NCBI GenBank assembly: GCA_017347485.1
Contig: AP021857.1
Span: forward strand, 2,461,390-2,525,389
Length of the DNA: 64,000 nt
Reading direction: 5' to 3'
Origin: Candidatus Desulfobacillus denitrificans
GTDB lineage: Bacteria; Pseudomonadota; Gammaproteobacteria; Burkholderiales; Rhodocyclaceae
Positions 1-7,988 of this stretch are shown here, piece by piece. A program made the position numbers and the translations under genes. Position 1 is the first letter of the stretch. Every line of letters begins with the position of its first letter. The notes below the pieces were generated by a model. It was given only the letters and a program-made list of their open reading frames with translations. It was not told where the DNA came from and made no database searches.

Positions 1-90
1 GGGAAAGTCGGTCCCGCCGCTCCGGTCCGCCAGCCGCAGGGGACGCGAACCGCTCGTCGCAAAGCGTAACCCTAGGATCTGCACAGGCCC

Positions 91-134
91 TAGTCCATCC
101 GAGCTATTGCTTGCCGCCCGGAATGGCTTAAAAT
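91..134 (+). promoter_or_regulatory. Lux-box-like operator and promoter of PEP-CTERM gene
   Basis: Positions 91-106 read TAGTCCATCCGAGCTA, a degenerate copy of the inverted repeat found perfect at 5331-5346. It is followed directly by TTGCTT (107-112), a 16-bp spacer and TAAAAT (129-134), a plausible sigma-70 promoter. The start codon at 170 lies 64 bp after the repeat. Only the left half-site is well conserved. The binding protein is not known from the sequence; LuxR-type EpsA encoded at 7989 is the inferred candidate. Confidence 0.55.
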
Positions 135-169
135 GAACCATCTGATATGGCTCACAACAGATTACGATA

Positions 170-946
170 ATGATTCCGCTGCTTCGCTCTGCCGCGACGT
201 TGCTTGCCGCGACGCTCCTGCTGGCCTCCCCGGCACAGGCCGCGCCGGCCTATTCGCATGACTTCCAATGGGATGTCGGCGCCGCCGCACCTTACGGCTG
301 GTCTGCCGGAACGATCCAATCGGCGCCCAATCCGGATTACGGCGGTTGGCGGCGCTTCCTGGGCGAGTTCGTTAACCAGGAGGTGACCCTGTCGCTCAAC
401 GATCTCGCCCCCCACGCCTTCGTGCAGGTCGATTTCGATCTGTACCTGATCCGCTCCTGGGACGGCGAATCCACGGAATACGGCAAGGATTATTTCGGCT
501 TCCGGGCCGGAGACAGCCAGCTCTTTCGCGAGACCTTCAGCAACGGCGGGGCGATGCAGACCTACTGCGGGTCGGCCTGTGTGACGGGCCAGTCCGTCTA
601 TGCGCCGATGACCGGCGCCGCCGAAAGATATTCGCTCGGCTACGGATTCGACAACTGGCTGCCCGAGTCGCCAAAACACGGCACCTCGGAGGTCATGGAT
701 TCGGTCTATCGCTTCTCGTTCACCTTCGCCCACGCCGCCAGCAATCTGGAACTGGGCTTTTTCGCCCAGGGCCTGCAAGCGAACTGGGTGGCGCGCGAAG
801 GCGGCGGGTATTGGGATGAAAGCTGGGGGCTGGACAATGTCAGCGTGCATCTGCTGCCCGTCCCCGAACCGCAGACTTGGGCCCTACTCCTCGCCGGCCT
901 GGCGCTGGCATTCGCCGCACGCCGTCGCGTGGGGACTGACTTCTGA
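170..946 (+). CDS. PEP-CTERM sorting domain protein
   Basis: A 258-residue secreted protein with a signal peptide ending in SPAQA (about residue 24) and a C-terminal sorting tail: VPEPQTWALL, a hydrophobic helix and the basic cluster RRR. Such tails are recognised by exosortases, which cleave at the inner membrane. The body has no domain I recognise; it has a few Cys residues (YCGSACV) and many aromatic residues. A lux-box-like promoter lies upstream. The last codons (RVGTDF, stop) come from a reversed copy of the dispersed AGTCAGTCCC repeat at about 927-943, so the original C-terminus may have been replaced. It converges with the bcsS-like gene, leaving only 8 bp between the stops. Confidence 0.85.
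   Translation: MIPLLRSAATLLAATLLLASPAQAAPAYSHDFQWDVGAAAPYGWSAGTIQSAPNPDYGGWRRFLGEFVNQEVTLSLNDLAPHAFVQVDFDLYLIRSWDGESTEYGKDYFGFRAGDSQLFRETFSNGGAMQTYCGSACVTGQSVYAPMTGAAERYSLGYGFDNWLPESPKHGTSEVMDSVYRFSFTFAHAASNLELGFFAQGLQANWVAREGGGYWDESWGLDNVSVHLLPVPEPQTWALLLAGLALAFAARRRVGTDF
927..945 (-). repeat. Dispersed AGTCAGTCCC repeat, partial
   Basis: Reading leftwards the sequence is GAAGTCAGTCCCCACGCGAC, close to the right arm of the complete element at 47195-47293. It overlaps the 3' end of the PEP-CTERM gene and encodes its last residues. Confidence 0.55.
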
Positions 947-954
947 TCTTTTCC

Positions 955-1647
955 TCAATAAGGCAGCGATAACTCGATGCCGGCGTAGCCGCCGCTTCCC
1001 CGGTTTTCGTCATGGCGCAACCCGCCCTTGACCAGGGCCGTCGATCTACCACCCAGCGGCAGGCTGAATACCCCCCCCAACTGCGTCGCCGTGTAATCCG
1101 GCCCGCCATGACGCAGCAATTCGACTCCGAGCAGAGAATACGGCGCCAGCGGATACATCATGCGGCCGCGCAGCCAGTATTTGTCGGCTCCGAAGACATA
1201 GGCCGCCCCAAGATTCGCCCGCCAATTGCCGACGCCTTGCTCGGATTCCGCCTGCAGCTTCGTCCGTAAATGACCGCCGCGGCTATCGTTGGCACGGTCG
1301 TCGGGCGACAACTCCGCATGGTCGTAGCGCAACCCGAGGTAAGCCGCCCACCAGCTGTTGTCGCCGGCGCCGCCGAGTCCCGCCGCGGCTTCCGCGCCGC
1401 GTTCCTGCGCCCGCACGGTGGCGCCGTTCTTGTCATAGCGGTAGCGCGTCTCGTCGAGCCATAGCCGCATCCGCCACGGCGAATCCCCGGAGGGCCTGAG
1501 GACCGTGCCGGCATAAATGTAGCGGCTGCCGGCGGCGCCGACCTCGGCGCCGGTCAGGGCAAGATTTTCAGCGAAGGCAGGAAAGGAATAAACGAGGCCG
1601 GCGGCAAGGAGGGCAACGATGGTGGGCGATTGTCCGCTTCTTCTCAT
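955..1647 (-). CDS. BcsS-like cellulose biosynthesis protein
   Basis: A 230-residue protein with a signal peptide (MRRSGQSPTIVALL... cleaved near FPAFA) and a body rich in alternating aromatic residues (YIYAGTVLRP, WWAAYLGLRY) ending in SLPY, as expected for a small outer-membrane barrel. It resembles the BcsS family, which accompanies cellulose synthases in proteobacteria and has no well-defined role. Its ATG (1647) overlaps the TGA of the synthase gene as ATGA, so the two are translationally coupled. Family call from overall pattern and context; moderate certainty. Confidence 0.65.
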   Translation of the reverse strand: MRRSGQSPTIVALLAAGLVYSFPAFAENLALTGAEVGAAGSRYIYAGTVLRPSGDSPWRMRLWLDETRYRYDKNGATVRAQERGAEAAAGLGGAGDNSWWAAYLGLRYDHAELSPDDRANDSRGGHLRTKLQAESEQGVGNWRANLGAAYVFGADKYWLRGRMMYPLAPYSLLGVELLRHGGPDYTATQLGGVFSLPLGGRSTALVKGGLRHDENRGSGGYAGIELSLPY

Positions 1648-3869
1648 TTCGTCGATGGGTCCATTCCGGTTTTCCTCCGCAGGATGTAATGATGCATGGG
1701 TTGGGTCGGCGTGGCAATCGTTTCCCCGGCATCGACGACCCCCTCCAGGCGGGTCACGCCCCGTCGGGTATAGGCGCTCAGGAGCAGCGGCGCCCCGGCC
1801 GGCAGCGGTCTGAGGGCGATCAGGTGACGCTCGGCGGCGCCGATCGAGATGATGGCCATCGCCGGTGCGCCCGCCGCCTGGACGATGGCCGGCGCCCAGC
1901 GCGGCACGGCCGCGGGCTTTTCCGGTCCGAGGAGGCCCAGCCAGCGGCGCAAGCGCTGCAGCGGGGTGGGCACGCGCTCGTCGAATCGATTGATCTTCCA
2001 CTGCGCGTCCGAGCCGTAGAGGAACACCGCCAACTGATCCTGCTCGTCGCGGTCCCGCCACTTGAAGCTGCAGCCGATCGCCTTCACGTAGCGCGCCTCC
2101 GCAGCGCCGCCGTAACGCAGCGAGCGCACCGCCGCATCCACCGCCAGTACCGTCGTCGGCATGAAGATATCGACACGCAGGATCTGCTCCCGACTGAGCA
2201 CATCGCCAATCCGACCGTAGAAGGAAAAGCCCTCGCCGGAGATGTCGTCGATGGTGCCGAACGCGGCCGGCTCCCCAGCCACCAGCAGGCGCGCCGGCAG
2301 CGGCACCGGAAATCGGTACTCGCGCCGCTGGTATCGCGAACGGCCGCGGTGAAAGCGCAGCAGTACCGCAGCCAGCCCGGAATTGACCAGCGCCCAGACG
2401 ATATTCGCCGCCAGGGCGGCCTCCGGCAGCACGGGAGCGCGGGCGTGCATGGCCAGCGCCGTCGGCACGGCAAGGAAATTCACCCCGAGCACCGCCAACT
2501 GCGGCACCAGCGGCAGCAGGCTGCGTTTGTCGGCGCCCAGCGCCTTGTCGGTGACAGCGAAGCGCAGCTTGCGGCGAAAAAATCCGAAGCTCGCCATCAA
2601 GAAGGCGGCAAAGCGCGCCATGTTGTACTGCTCGATGAGCAGCGCGCGTCCGTAACCGCGGCCCATTTCCTCGAAGACAAGGAACGTCAACAGATAGTAC
2701 GGCACGAACCGCAGGAAGAACTCGATGTCGAGCTCCGTCAGCGGCATGATCCCGGTGAACAGCACGATCGCCGGCGCCAGATAGAAAACCAGTTTCTGCC
2801 AGCCGTCGAGGTAGGCAAAAACCGTGGCCAGATAGCTCAGCCGCTGCGGCCAGGACAGGCCGCGGGCAAACAGCACGCCTTCGCGGCGCCATACCTGCAT
2901 CGCGCCCTGCCCCCAGCGCAGGCGCTGCTTCAGATACTGGCCGGCGTCGGCGGGCGCCACGCCGAAGGCGAGCGACTCGGCGTGGTACACCGAATGCCAG
3001 CCGCGCTTGTGCAGACGCAGCGAGGTCATGAGATCCTCGGTGACCGAACCGGTGGCCACTCCGCCGATGCCGTCGAGGGCGCTCCGGCGCATCACCGCGC
3101 AGCTGCCGCAGAAAAACGCCGCGTTCCAGTAATCCTTGCCGCGCTGGATGACCCGCCAGAAGAAGGATTGTTCCATCCACACACGCCGCCCCTTGCCCGC
3201 CTGGCGATGCTCGTAGGAATCGAGATTGAAGAAATCCTGCGGCGTCTGCACGAAGGCGACGCGCGCGTCGTCGAAATAGCCCAGCGTGCGGTGCAGGAAA
3301 TCGCGACGCGGCGCGTGGTCGGCATCGAAAAAGGCCACGAACTCGCCGCGGGCATGGATCAGGGCATTGTTCAGGTTGCCGGCCTTGGCGTCCGTATTCT
3401 CCGTCCGCGCCAGATAGTGGCAGCCCAGTTCCCCGGCCAGCGCGCGCATTTCCGGCCGGTTGCCGTCGTCGAGCAGCCAGGTCACGTGCGGATAGTCCAT
3501 GCGGGCCGCCGCCAGCAGCGTGCGGCGCACCAGCTCCACCGGCTCGTTGATGGTCGGCACGAAGACATCCACCGACAGGCCGGGCGGCGCGGGGGGAGGC
3601 TCGCGCAGCGTCAGCCGCCCGGTCATGAACAGGTGCAGCAGCGTCAGGAAAAAGCCGAACAACTCGGCAGCGTAGACCGTCAGCGAAAACGCCAGCGCAT
3701 CCGGATTGAAGGTGGTCGGACGCCAGCCAAGGTAGAGCAATGCCACGGCGAAATAGACGGCGACGAGCAGATGCGCACCGCGCGACAGCGGCTCACTGCG
3801 CAGGCGGTCGGTGTGGCTCGCGGCATGCGGTCTGCCGGACTCGGGCTCGGGGGATTGTGTGGCGCTCAT
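1644..3869 (-). CDS. BcsA-like GT2 glycosyltransferase with PilZ domain
   Basis: A 741-residue processive inner-membrane glycosyltransferase related to cellulose synthase. Visible motifs: DD (134-135), DAD (182-184), TED (277-279) and QRLRW (315-319), flanked by two N-terminal and several C-terminal membrane helices. A PilZ domain follows, with RREYR (515-519) and DDISGEG (541-547), the residues that bind cyclic di-GMP. It is shorter than E. coli BcsA (about 870 residues). No BcsB, BcsC or BcsZ partner lies nearby, so the polymer may not be standard cellulose. ATG at 3869 is chosen over a TTG at 3878. No Shine-Dalgarno is visible, because a terminator hairpin and its T-tract run right up to the ATG. 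Confidence 0.85.
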   Translation of the reverse strand: MSATQSPEPESGRPHAASHTDRLRSEPLSRGAHLLVAVYFAVALLYLGWRPTTFNPDALAFSLTVYAAELFGFFLTLLHLFMTGRLTLREPPPAPPGLSVDVFVPTINEPVELVRRTLLAAARMDYPHVTWLLDDGNRPEMRALAGELGCHYLARTENTDAKAGNLNNALIHARGEFVAFFDADHAPRRDFLHRTLGYFDDARVAFVQTPQDFFNLDSYEHRQAGKGRRVWMEQSFFWRVIQRGKDYWNAAFFCGSCAVMRRSALDGIGGVATGSVTEDLMTSLRLHKRGWHSVYHAESLAFGVAPADAGQYLKQRLRWGQGAMQVWRREGVLFARGLSWPQRLSYLATVFAYLDGWQKLVFYLAPAIVLFTGIMPLTELDIEFFLRFVPYYLLTFLVFEEMGRGYGRALLIEQYNMARFAAFLMASFGFFRRKLRFAVTDKALGADKRSLLPLVPQLAVLGVNFLAVPTALAMHARAPVLPEAALAANIVWALVNSGLAAVLLRFHRGRSRYQRREYRFPVPLPARLLVAGEPAAFGTIDDISGEGFSFYGRIGDVLSREQILRVDIFMPTTVLAVDAAVRSLRYGGAAEARYVKAIGCSFKWRDRDEQDQLAVFLYGSDAQWKINRFDERVPTPLQRLRRWLGLLGPEKPAAVPRWAPAIVQAAGAPAMAIISIGAAERHLIALRPLPAGAPLLLSAYTRRGVTRLEGVVDAGETIATPTQPMHHYILRRKTGMDPSTK

Positions 3870-3908
3870 AAAAAGCAAATGGCGATGCCGGAATCTGACG
3901 GCATCGCC
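3870..3908 (-). terminator. Rho-independent terminator abutting the bcsA-like start
   Basis: A perfect 10-bp stem (3881-3890 with 3899-3908) and an 8-base loop, followed on the minus strand by ATTTGCTTTTT, which ends directly at the ATG of the bcsA-like gene. It should terminate the two PEP-CTERM genes upstream (4561, 3951) and could attenuate read-through into the synthase. Confidence 0.8.
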
Positions 3909-3950
3909 AAGGATCAGCGCGCCGGAACGGATCCGGCGCTCGACAGCGGA

Positions 3951-4541
3951 TCATCGCATCCGCGACAGCCTCCGGCGCCCGCTGGCGAAGATCATGCCCA
4001 AGCCGGCGGCGAGCAACGCCCAGGTGCCGGGCTCCGGTACGGCGGCGACGCTGACGTTGTCGAGCAGCATACCGACGTTGTCGCCGCCCGTGTTTGCGAA
4101 ACTGATCGAAAAACTGCCCCCGGAAGACGGGGTGAAGAACAGGGAATAGGCCGTCCAGCCAGCGCTCTGCGGCAGGCTGTAGCTGGCGGACGTGCCGCCG
4201 AAATTCACGCTGACGGATTCGGTTGCCGCATCGCGCTGGTTGCCCGCCAGCTGAAAACTGGCCACGTAGGTCACGCCGGAACTCAGGCTGAAGCTGCGCG
4301 ACAGCAGCCCGGCAGCCCCCGAGGAACCATCCAGATCGACATACGCCCCGCTGCCCGGAATGAAATCGAAATAGCCGTTGCCGATGATATCCACCGTGCC
4401 GCCGCTGACGGTCCAGCCGGACGGGACGGCATTCAGGGCCGTCGCATTCGCATTGAAATCGTCGCTGAAAACCGGCGCAGCCTGCGCCGCGCCGCCGAAC
4501 GCCACCAGCGTGGCCAAGACGAGATTCCTGATGGCAGACAT
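3951..4541 (-). CDS. PEP-CTERM protein, lectin-like fold
   Basis: A 196-residue exported protein: signal peptide MSAIRNLVLATLVAFGGAAQA, then a body with FSDDFNANA and repeated beta-strand patterns ending in LLDNVSV, typical of carbohydrate-binding jelly-roll domains of the DUF642 kind. The tail is VPEPGTWALL, a helix and RRRLSRMR. A Shine-Dalgarno (GGAGGGA) precedes the ATG. It follows the 4561-5241 gene by 19 bp on the same strand, with no operator of its own, so the two are probably one transcript ended by the terminator at 3881-3908. Confidence 0.82.
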   Translation of the reverse strand: MSAIRNLVLATLVAFGGAAQAAPVFSDDFNANATALNAVPSGWTVSGGTVDIIGNGYFDFIPGSGAYVDLDGSSGAAGLLSRSFSLSSGVTYVASFQLAGNQRDAATESVSVNFGGTSASYSLPQSAGWTAYSLFFTPSSGGSFSISFANTGGDNVGMLLDNVSVAAVPEPGTWALLAAGLGMIFASGRRRLSRMR

Positions 4542-4560
4542 GGATTCCCTCCAGTTCAGT

Positions 4561-5241
4561 TCAAGAGAGTCGGCGACGTGACACCAGCCCCATCAGGCCC
4601 AGTCCGGCCATCAGCAGCGCCCAGGTGCCGGGCTCCGGCACGGGCATGGCCACGAGCAGGTCCTGGGTGGCCGCCTGGCCTCCCGTGACCGGGGTCTTGC
4701 TGTCGAGCACCGTGAAGCTCCAGGCGCCGGTCGGCAACGCGCCCAGGCCCGCAAGCCAGCCGGCGGCCGTGCTCCGGGCAGTGGCGTCACCGCCCGTGCC
4801 CAGGTCGAAGTTGCCGGCGTTGACATTGAGTGAGCCATTGCCGTCGTAGGTAATCTCCCACACGGCGATCTGGAACGCAGCAGCATTCTGGTTCGAGGTG
4901 TGCGAACTGGCATAGAAATTCGTGTAGAGCCGGTTGAACAGACCCACCTGGGTCGGCGTGAAGCCGTAAGTGGCCGGCGTCACGGCGCTGTAATTCGTCC
5001 AGGTCGTGCCGAAATTCATGTAGTGCAGGACATCCACGCACATGGCGGAGAACGAATTGCCGTTCCAGGTCCCCGTGAATTCGCCTGCCGAGGCATTGAT
5101 GTTGTTGGGAGCATCGATGTCGACCGCAGCATGGCGCCCGCCCAGGAACCCGCTGATGTTGACCGTATCCGCCTGCGCGACGCCCGCCGCGGCGCAGGCA
5201 AGAAGGCATGCGCCGACGCGCATCGCTTTGCCGAAAACCAT
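4561..5241 (-). CDS. PEP-CTERM protein with thioester-domain-like signature
   Basis: A 226-residue exported protein: signal peptide to about VAQA (residue 24) and a VPEPGTWALLMAG tail with RRR. Start ATG 5241 has an AAGGAG nine bases upstream; an ORF extension to 5304 would overlap its own promoter. The body has SAMCVD (Cys68) and AAFQIAVWE (Gln124, Trp128). This Cys plus hydrophobic-Q-x-x-hydrophobic-W pairing is the signature of thioester domains, in which Cys and Gln form an internal thioester used for covalent adhesion, best known in Gram-positive surface proteins. The resemblance is by motif only. Head gene of a PEP-CTERM transcription unit with a perfect operator 90 bp upstream. Confidence 0.82.
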   Translation of the reverse strand: MVFGKAMRVGACLLACAAAGVAQADTVNISGFLGGRHAAVDIDAPNNINASAGEFTGTWNGNSFSAMCVDVLHYMNFGTTWTNYSAVTPATYGFTPTQVGLFNRLYTNFYASSHTSNQNAAAFQIAVWEITYDGNGSLNVNAGNFDLGTGGDATARSTAAGWLAGLGALPTGAWSFTVLDSKTPVTGGQAATQDLLVAMPVPEPGTWALLMAGLGLMGLVSRRRLS

Positions 5242-5302
5242 ATTTTTACTCCTTATTGTCGAACTGCGCCGCACGCCGAGCCTGGGCGCGCTGCTGTCCG
5301 GC

Positions 5303-5346
5303 ATGATATTCCTTCAGGCCGGCGGCGCAATAGTCCATCTGGACTA
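5303..5346 (-). promoter_or_regulatory. Perfect lux-box-like operator and promoter
   Basis: TAGTCCATCTGGACTA at 5331-5346 is a perfect 7-bp inverted repeat with a 2-bp centre. On the minus strand it is followed directly by TTGCGC (5325-5330), a 16-bp spacer and TATCAT (5303-5308). The start codon at 5241 lies 90 bp from the repeat edge. This is the best copy of the five in the window. Confidence 0.7.
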
Positions 5347-5363
5347 GGGCCTGCTCTCAATCA

Positions 5364-5957
5364 TCAATCCGTCGTCACGCGCGCGCGCCAGTCCGCGACC
5401 AGGCGGTAAGGGCTGCGCGTTGCCGAATCGCGGCGCAGCCGCTCGTAATGCGCCAGCACCCTGGGCACGTACTCGCGCGTCTCGTCGTAGGGCGGAAGGC
5501 GCCGGCCATGGCGCAGCACCGCCGCCTCGCCGGCATTGTAGGCAGCGAGGGCCAGCGTCAGGTCACCGTCGAACATTCCCAGCAGATCGCGCAGATAGGC
5601 CGTGCCGGCGGCAATGTTCTGACCCGGGTCGAAAGGATCCCGGACCCGGTAGCGCCGGGCCGTCTCCGGCATCAGCTGCATCAGGCCGAGCGCGCCCTTC
5701 GGCGAGCGCGCCCGCGCATCGTAGCCGGACTCCACCGCCACCAGGGCATGCAGCAGCGCCGCATCCAGGCCGTGGCGGCGCGCCGCGGCAGCCAGCAATG
5801 CGGCGTACGGGCGCTCCGGCAACACCTCCTGCGCCCCCGCCAGGCGATAAGCCTGCATGCCGGCGGCCAACCGGTGCTGGGGGGCCGACAGCGACGGTCC
5901 GGCTCCCAGTGCGGCGGCGCACGCCAGCAGCAAGGCCATCGCGCGCGCGCCGCTCAC
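5364..5957 (-). CDS. Lytic transglycosylase (SLT family)
   Basis: A 197-residue periplasmic murein transglycosylase. After a signal peptide, the SLT fold shows the catalytic Glu in AVESGYDA, the GLMQLMPETARRY motif, NIAAGTAYL and LAAYNAGEAAV. The GTG at 5957 is chosen because it overlaps the upstream stop as GTGA and supplies the Arg (SGARA) missing before the hydrophobic core if ATG 5939 is used. It is last in the VanZ/sugar transferase operon. Such enzymes often accompany exopolysaccharide loci and may open the cell wall for export machinery; that role is inferred. Confidence 0.85.
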   Translation of the reverse strand: MSGARAMALLLACAAALGAGPSLSAPQHRLAAGMQAYRLAGAQEVLPERPYAALLAAAARRHGLDAALLHALVAVESGYDARARSPKGALGLMQLMPETARRYRVRDPFDPGQNIAAGTAYLRDLLGMFDGDLTLALAAYNAGEAAVLRHGRRLPPYDETREYVPRVLAHYERLRRDSATRSPYRLVADWRARVTTD

Positions 5958-6313
5958 TTCCGATCTCCGAGCAGGGGCCGCAGGGCGAAGGCGCCAATCA
6001 GGGCGCCGGCCATCCCCGCCAGCAGGTCGGCCGCCTCCGGATGGCGGCCCGGCAGGAACATCTGCGACACCTCGTCGGCGGCGCCGATGCAACTGGCGAT
6101 CAGGAAAGCGAGGAGCGGCCGCGTCCCGTGCCAGCCGGCGCTCAGCAGCGCGGCGACGGTGCCGAGGAACAGCGCATGCGCCACCTTGTCGAGCGGCTCC
6201 TGCAAGAGCCCGACCGCCGCCGGCGTCGCCCCGAAGACGAAATGCGCCGCCACCGCCAGTAGCGCCAGCCCGAAGCAGATCGTTCGCAGCGGGCGCGGCA
6301 GCTCAGTAGGCAT
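5954..6313 (-). CDS. VanZ-like membrane protein
   Basis: A 119-residue integral membrane protein with about four helices and the VanZ-family signature DEVSQMFLPGRHPEAADLLAG-type segment near residues 79-99. VanZ-like proteins are frequent in exosortase loci, but their biochemical role is not established. Its start overlaps the 3' end of the sugar transferase gene by 11 bp, and its stop overlaps the transglycosylase start, giving a tightly packed three-gene operon. Confidence 0.8.
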   Translation of the reverse strand: MPTELPRPLRTICFGLALLAVAAHFVFGATPAAVGLLQEPLDKVAHALFLGTVAALLSAGWHGTRPLLAFLIASCIGAADEVSQMFLPGRHPEAADLLAGMAGALIGAFALRPLLGDRK

Positions 6314-7700
6314 TGCGATCCTTCAGCACCACCAGCACCGTCTTGACGATGATCCACAGATCGAGCGCGAGCGACCAGTGGCGCAGATACTCCAGGTCGT
6401 ACTCGATGCGCCGCTGCATCTTCTCCACCGTCTCGGTCTCGCCGCGGTAGCCGTTGACCTGCGCCAGGCCGGTGATGCCCGGCTTCACCTTGTGGCGCAC
6501 CATGTAGCCCTTGATCAGCTTGCGGTACAACTCGTTGTGCGCCACTGCATGGGGGCGCGGACCGACGATGCTCATCCGTCCCTGCAGCACATTGATGAAC
6601 TGCGGCAACTCGTCGAGCGAGCTTTTGCGCAGAAACGCGCCCAGCCGCGTCACGCGCCGGTCGTTCTTCGTCGCCTGGGCGATGCTCGCCCCGTCCTCGC
6701 ACACCGTCATCGAGCGGAACTTGTAGACCACGATCTCCTTGCCGTCCACGCCGTAGCGGCGCTGGCGAAACAGCACCGGTCCCGGCGACGAAAGCTTCAC
6801 CCCGGCCGCAATGGCCAGCATCAGCGGCGAGACGAGCAGCAGGATGAGCAGCGACAGCACGACATCGCTGGCGCGCTTGACAAGCCCGCTCACCCCGCTG
6901 AAGGGCGAATCGCAGATCGCCACCACCGGCATGCCGCCGACGTCGTCAACCCGTCCCTGGATCAGATCGGTCAGAAAGATGTCCGGCGCGAAATACACCG
7001 AAGCGGTGGTGTCGCTCAGGTCGTCGAGCAGCGCCAGGATGCGCGGCTGCGAAGCCATCGGCAGGCTGATGTAAATGGCGTCGATGCCATGCTCCTTGAC
7101 GTAGGCGGCCAGCTCGCTCAGCCGGCCCCTCAGCTCGCCGCCCTCCAGCAGGCTGCCCAGGCGCTGCCGGCTGCGGTCGTCGAAAAAACCCGCGAAACGG
7201 GTGCCCAGATGCGGCCTGTCGCGAAACTGCTGCGCCAGGCGCAGGCCGGTCTCGTTGATGCCGGCGATCACCGCCGTGTGCTGGTAAACCTCCGAAGCCA
7301 GCACGCGGCTGACCAGCAGCTTGGCGGCGGCATGGGCTCCAATCAGCGCCAGCGGCGCGACGGTCAGCCAGCTCAGCACCACCTCCTCGGGAAAGGCCGA
7401 CAGGTAGCCGCTGGCATAGCCGAGCAGCAGCAGCAGGCCTGCCAGCAGCACCCAGTCGATGACCACCCCGCGAAAAATCCGCCGGAAGCGGTCATTCAGC
7501 CGCAAGGTGCCGGGGAAGCTCAGCGAAAAAACAATCAGCGCCAGAATCACGTAGGGCGCCGAAAACGCCTCCTCGTAATAGGCCGCCACCCCGGCCAGCG
7601 AAGCCAGCAGCACCGCCGGCTCCAGCAGGATCCCCAACAGGGACACCAGCGTCAGCCGGGTTCGCAGCATCGCCGGCTGCCGGCCTAGCATCGCCAGCAT
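6303..7700 (-). CDS. Undecaprenyl-phosphate sugar phosphotransferase (EpsB type)
   Basis: A 465-residue polyisoprenyl-phosphate hexose-1-phosphate transferase, which loads the first sugar of the repeat unit onto undecaprenyl phosphate. Four to five N-terminal membrane helices are followed by a nucleotide-binding-like domain (TAVIAGINETGLRLA) and the C-terminal catalytic domain with KRASDVVLSL, FRQRRYGVDGKEIVVYKFRSM-type motif, LRKSSLDELPQ and GPRPHAV. Start ATG 7700 is preceded by GAGAGGGGG; the longer frame to 7769 lacks a ribosome site. It heads the leftward operon with the VanZ-like and transglycosylase genes and diverges from epsA. Confidence 0.88.
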   Translation of the reverse strand: MLAMLGRQPAMLRTRLTLVSLLGILLEPAVLLASLAGVAAYYEEAFSAPYVILALIVFSLSFPGTLRLNDRFRRIFRGVVIDWVLLAGLLLLLGYASGYLSAFPEEVVLSWLTVAPLALIGAHAAAKLLVSRVLASEVYQHTAVIAGINETGLRLAQQFRDRPHLGTRFAGFFDDRSRQRLGSLLEGGELRGRLSELAAYVKEHGIDAIYISLPMASQPRILALLDDLSDTTASVYFAPDIFLTDLIQGRVDDVGGMPVVAICDSPFSGVSGLVKRASDVVLSLLILLLVSPLMLAIAAGVKLSSPGPVLFRQRRYGVDGKEIVVYKFRSMTVCEDGASIAQATKNDRRVTRLGAFLRKSSLDELPQFINVLQGRMSIVGPRPHAVAHNELYRKLIKGYMVRHKVKPGITGLAQVNGYRGETETVEKMQRRIEYDLEYLRHWSLALDLWIIVKTVLVVLKDRNAY

Positions 7701-7988
7701 GCGCCCCCCTCTCCGATAACCGCGTTCATCTCCGTGACAGCCTCGCCGGCACGGCGGCAAGCCGATCAACGCCCGGCCGCCCCCGCCGTACCGACGGTCC
7801 CAAAATATTTATCTGCATGTGTGCATTACTTCACGAAACCTGCGCCAACCCTTTGTTATGCTGCTTCCAGCACGGCTGCATAAAACGGGAGTGGGCGATC
7901 ATAATCAATTCCCCATAAGAATGGCAAATTGGCAACCAAGCACCCGTGCCAGACGGCGCTCTTTGCATGCACGATTCGGGGATACAAC
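7701..7988. other. Divergent intergenic region between sugar transferase and epsA
   Basis: A 288-bp region, AT-rich around 7800-7925 compared with its surroundings, which must hold the promoters of both divergent genes. I see no copy of the TAGTCCA inverted repeat here and no convincing -35/-10 pair or terminator. Confidence 0.5.

Noticed and set aside
1648..3180. Upstream part of a 741-codon minus-strand frame ending in the bcsS-like gene
   Set aside because: Only the last 230 codons (955-1647) look like a real protein with a signal peptide; the rest overlaps the synthase in another frame and is Arg/Ala-rich.
1689..4688. 999-codon open frame on the plus strand
   Set aside because: It lies antisense to the bcsA-like and PEP-CTERM genes, which have clear motifs. 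Its product is His/Arg/Gln-rich with no domain, typical of a GC-rich shadow frame.
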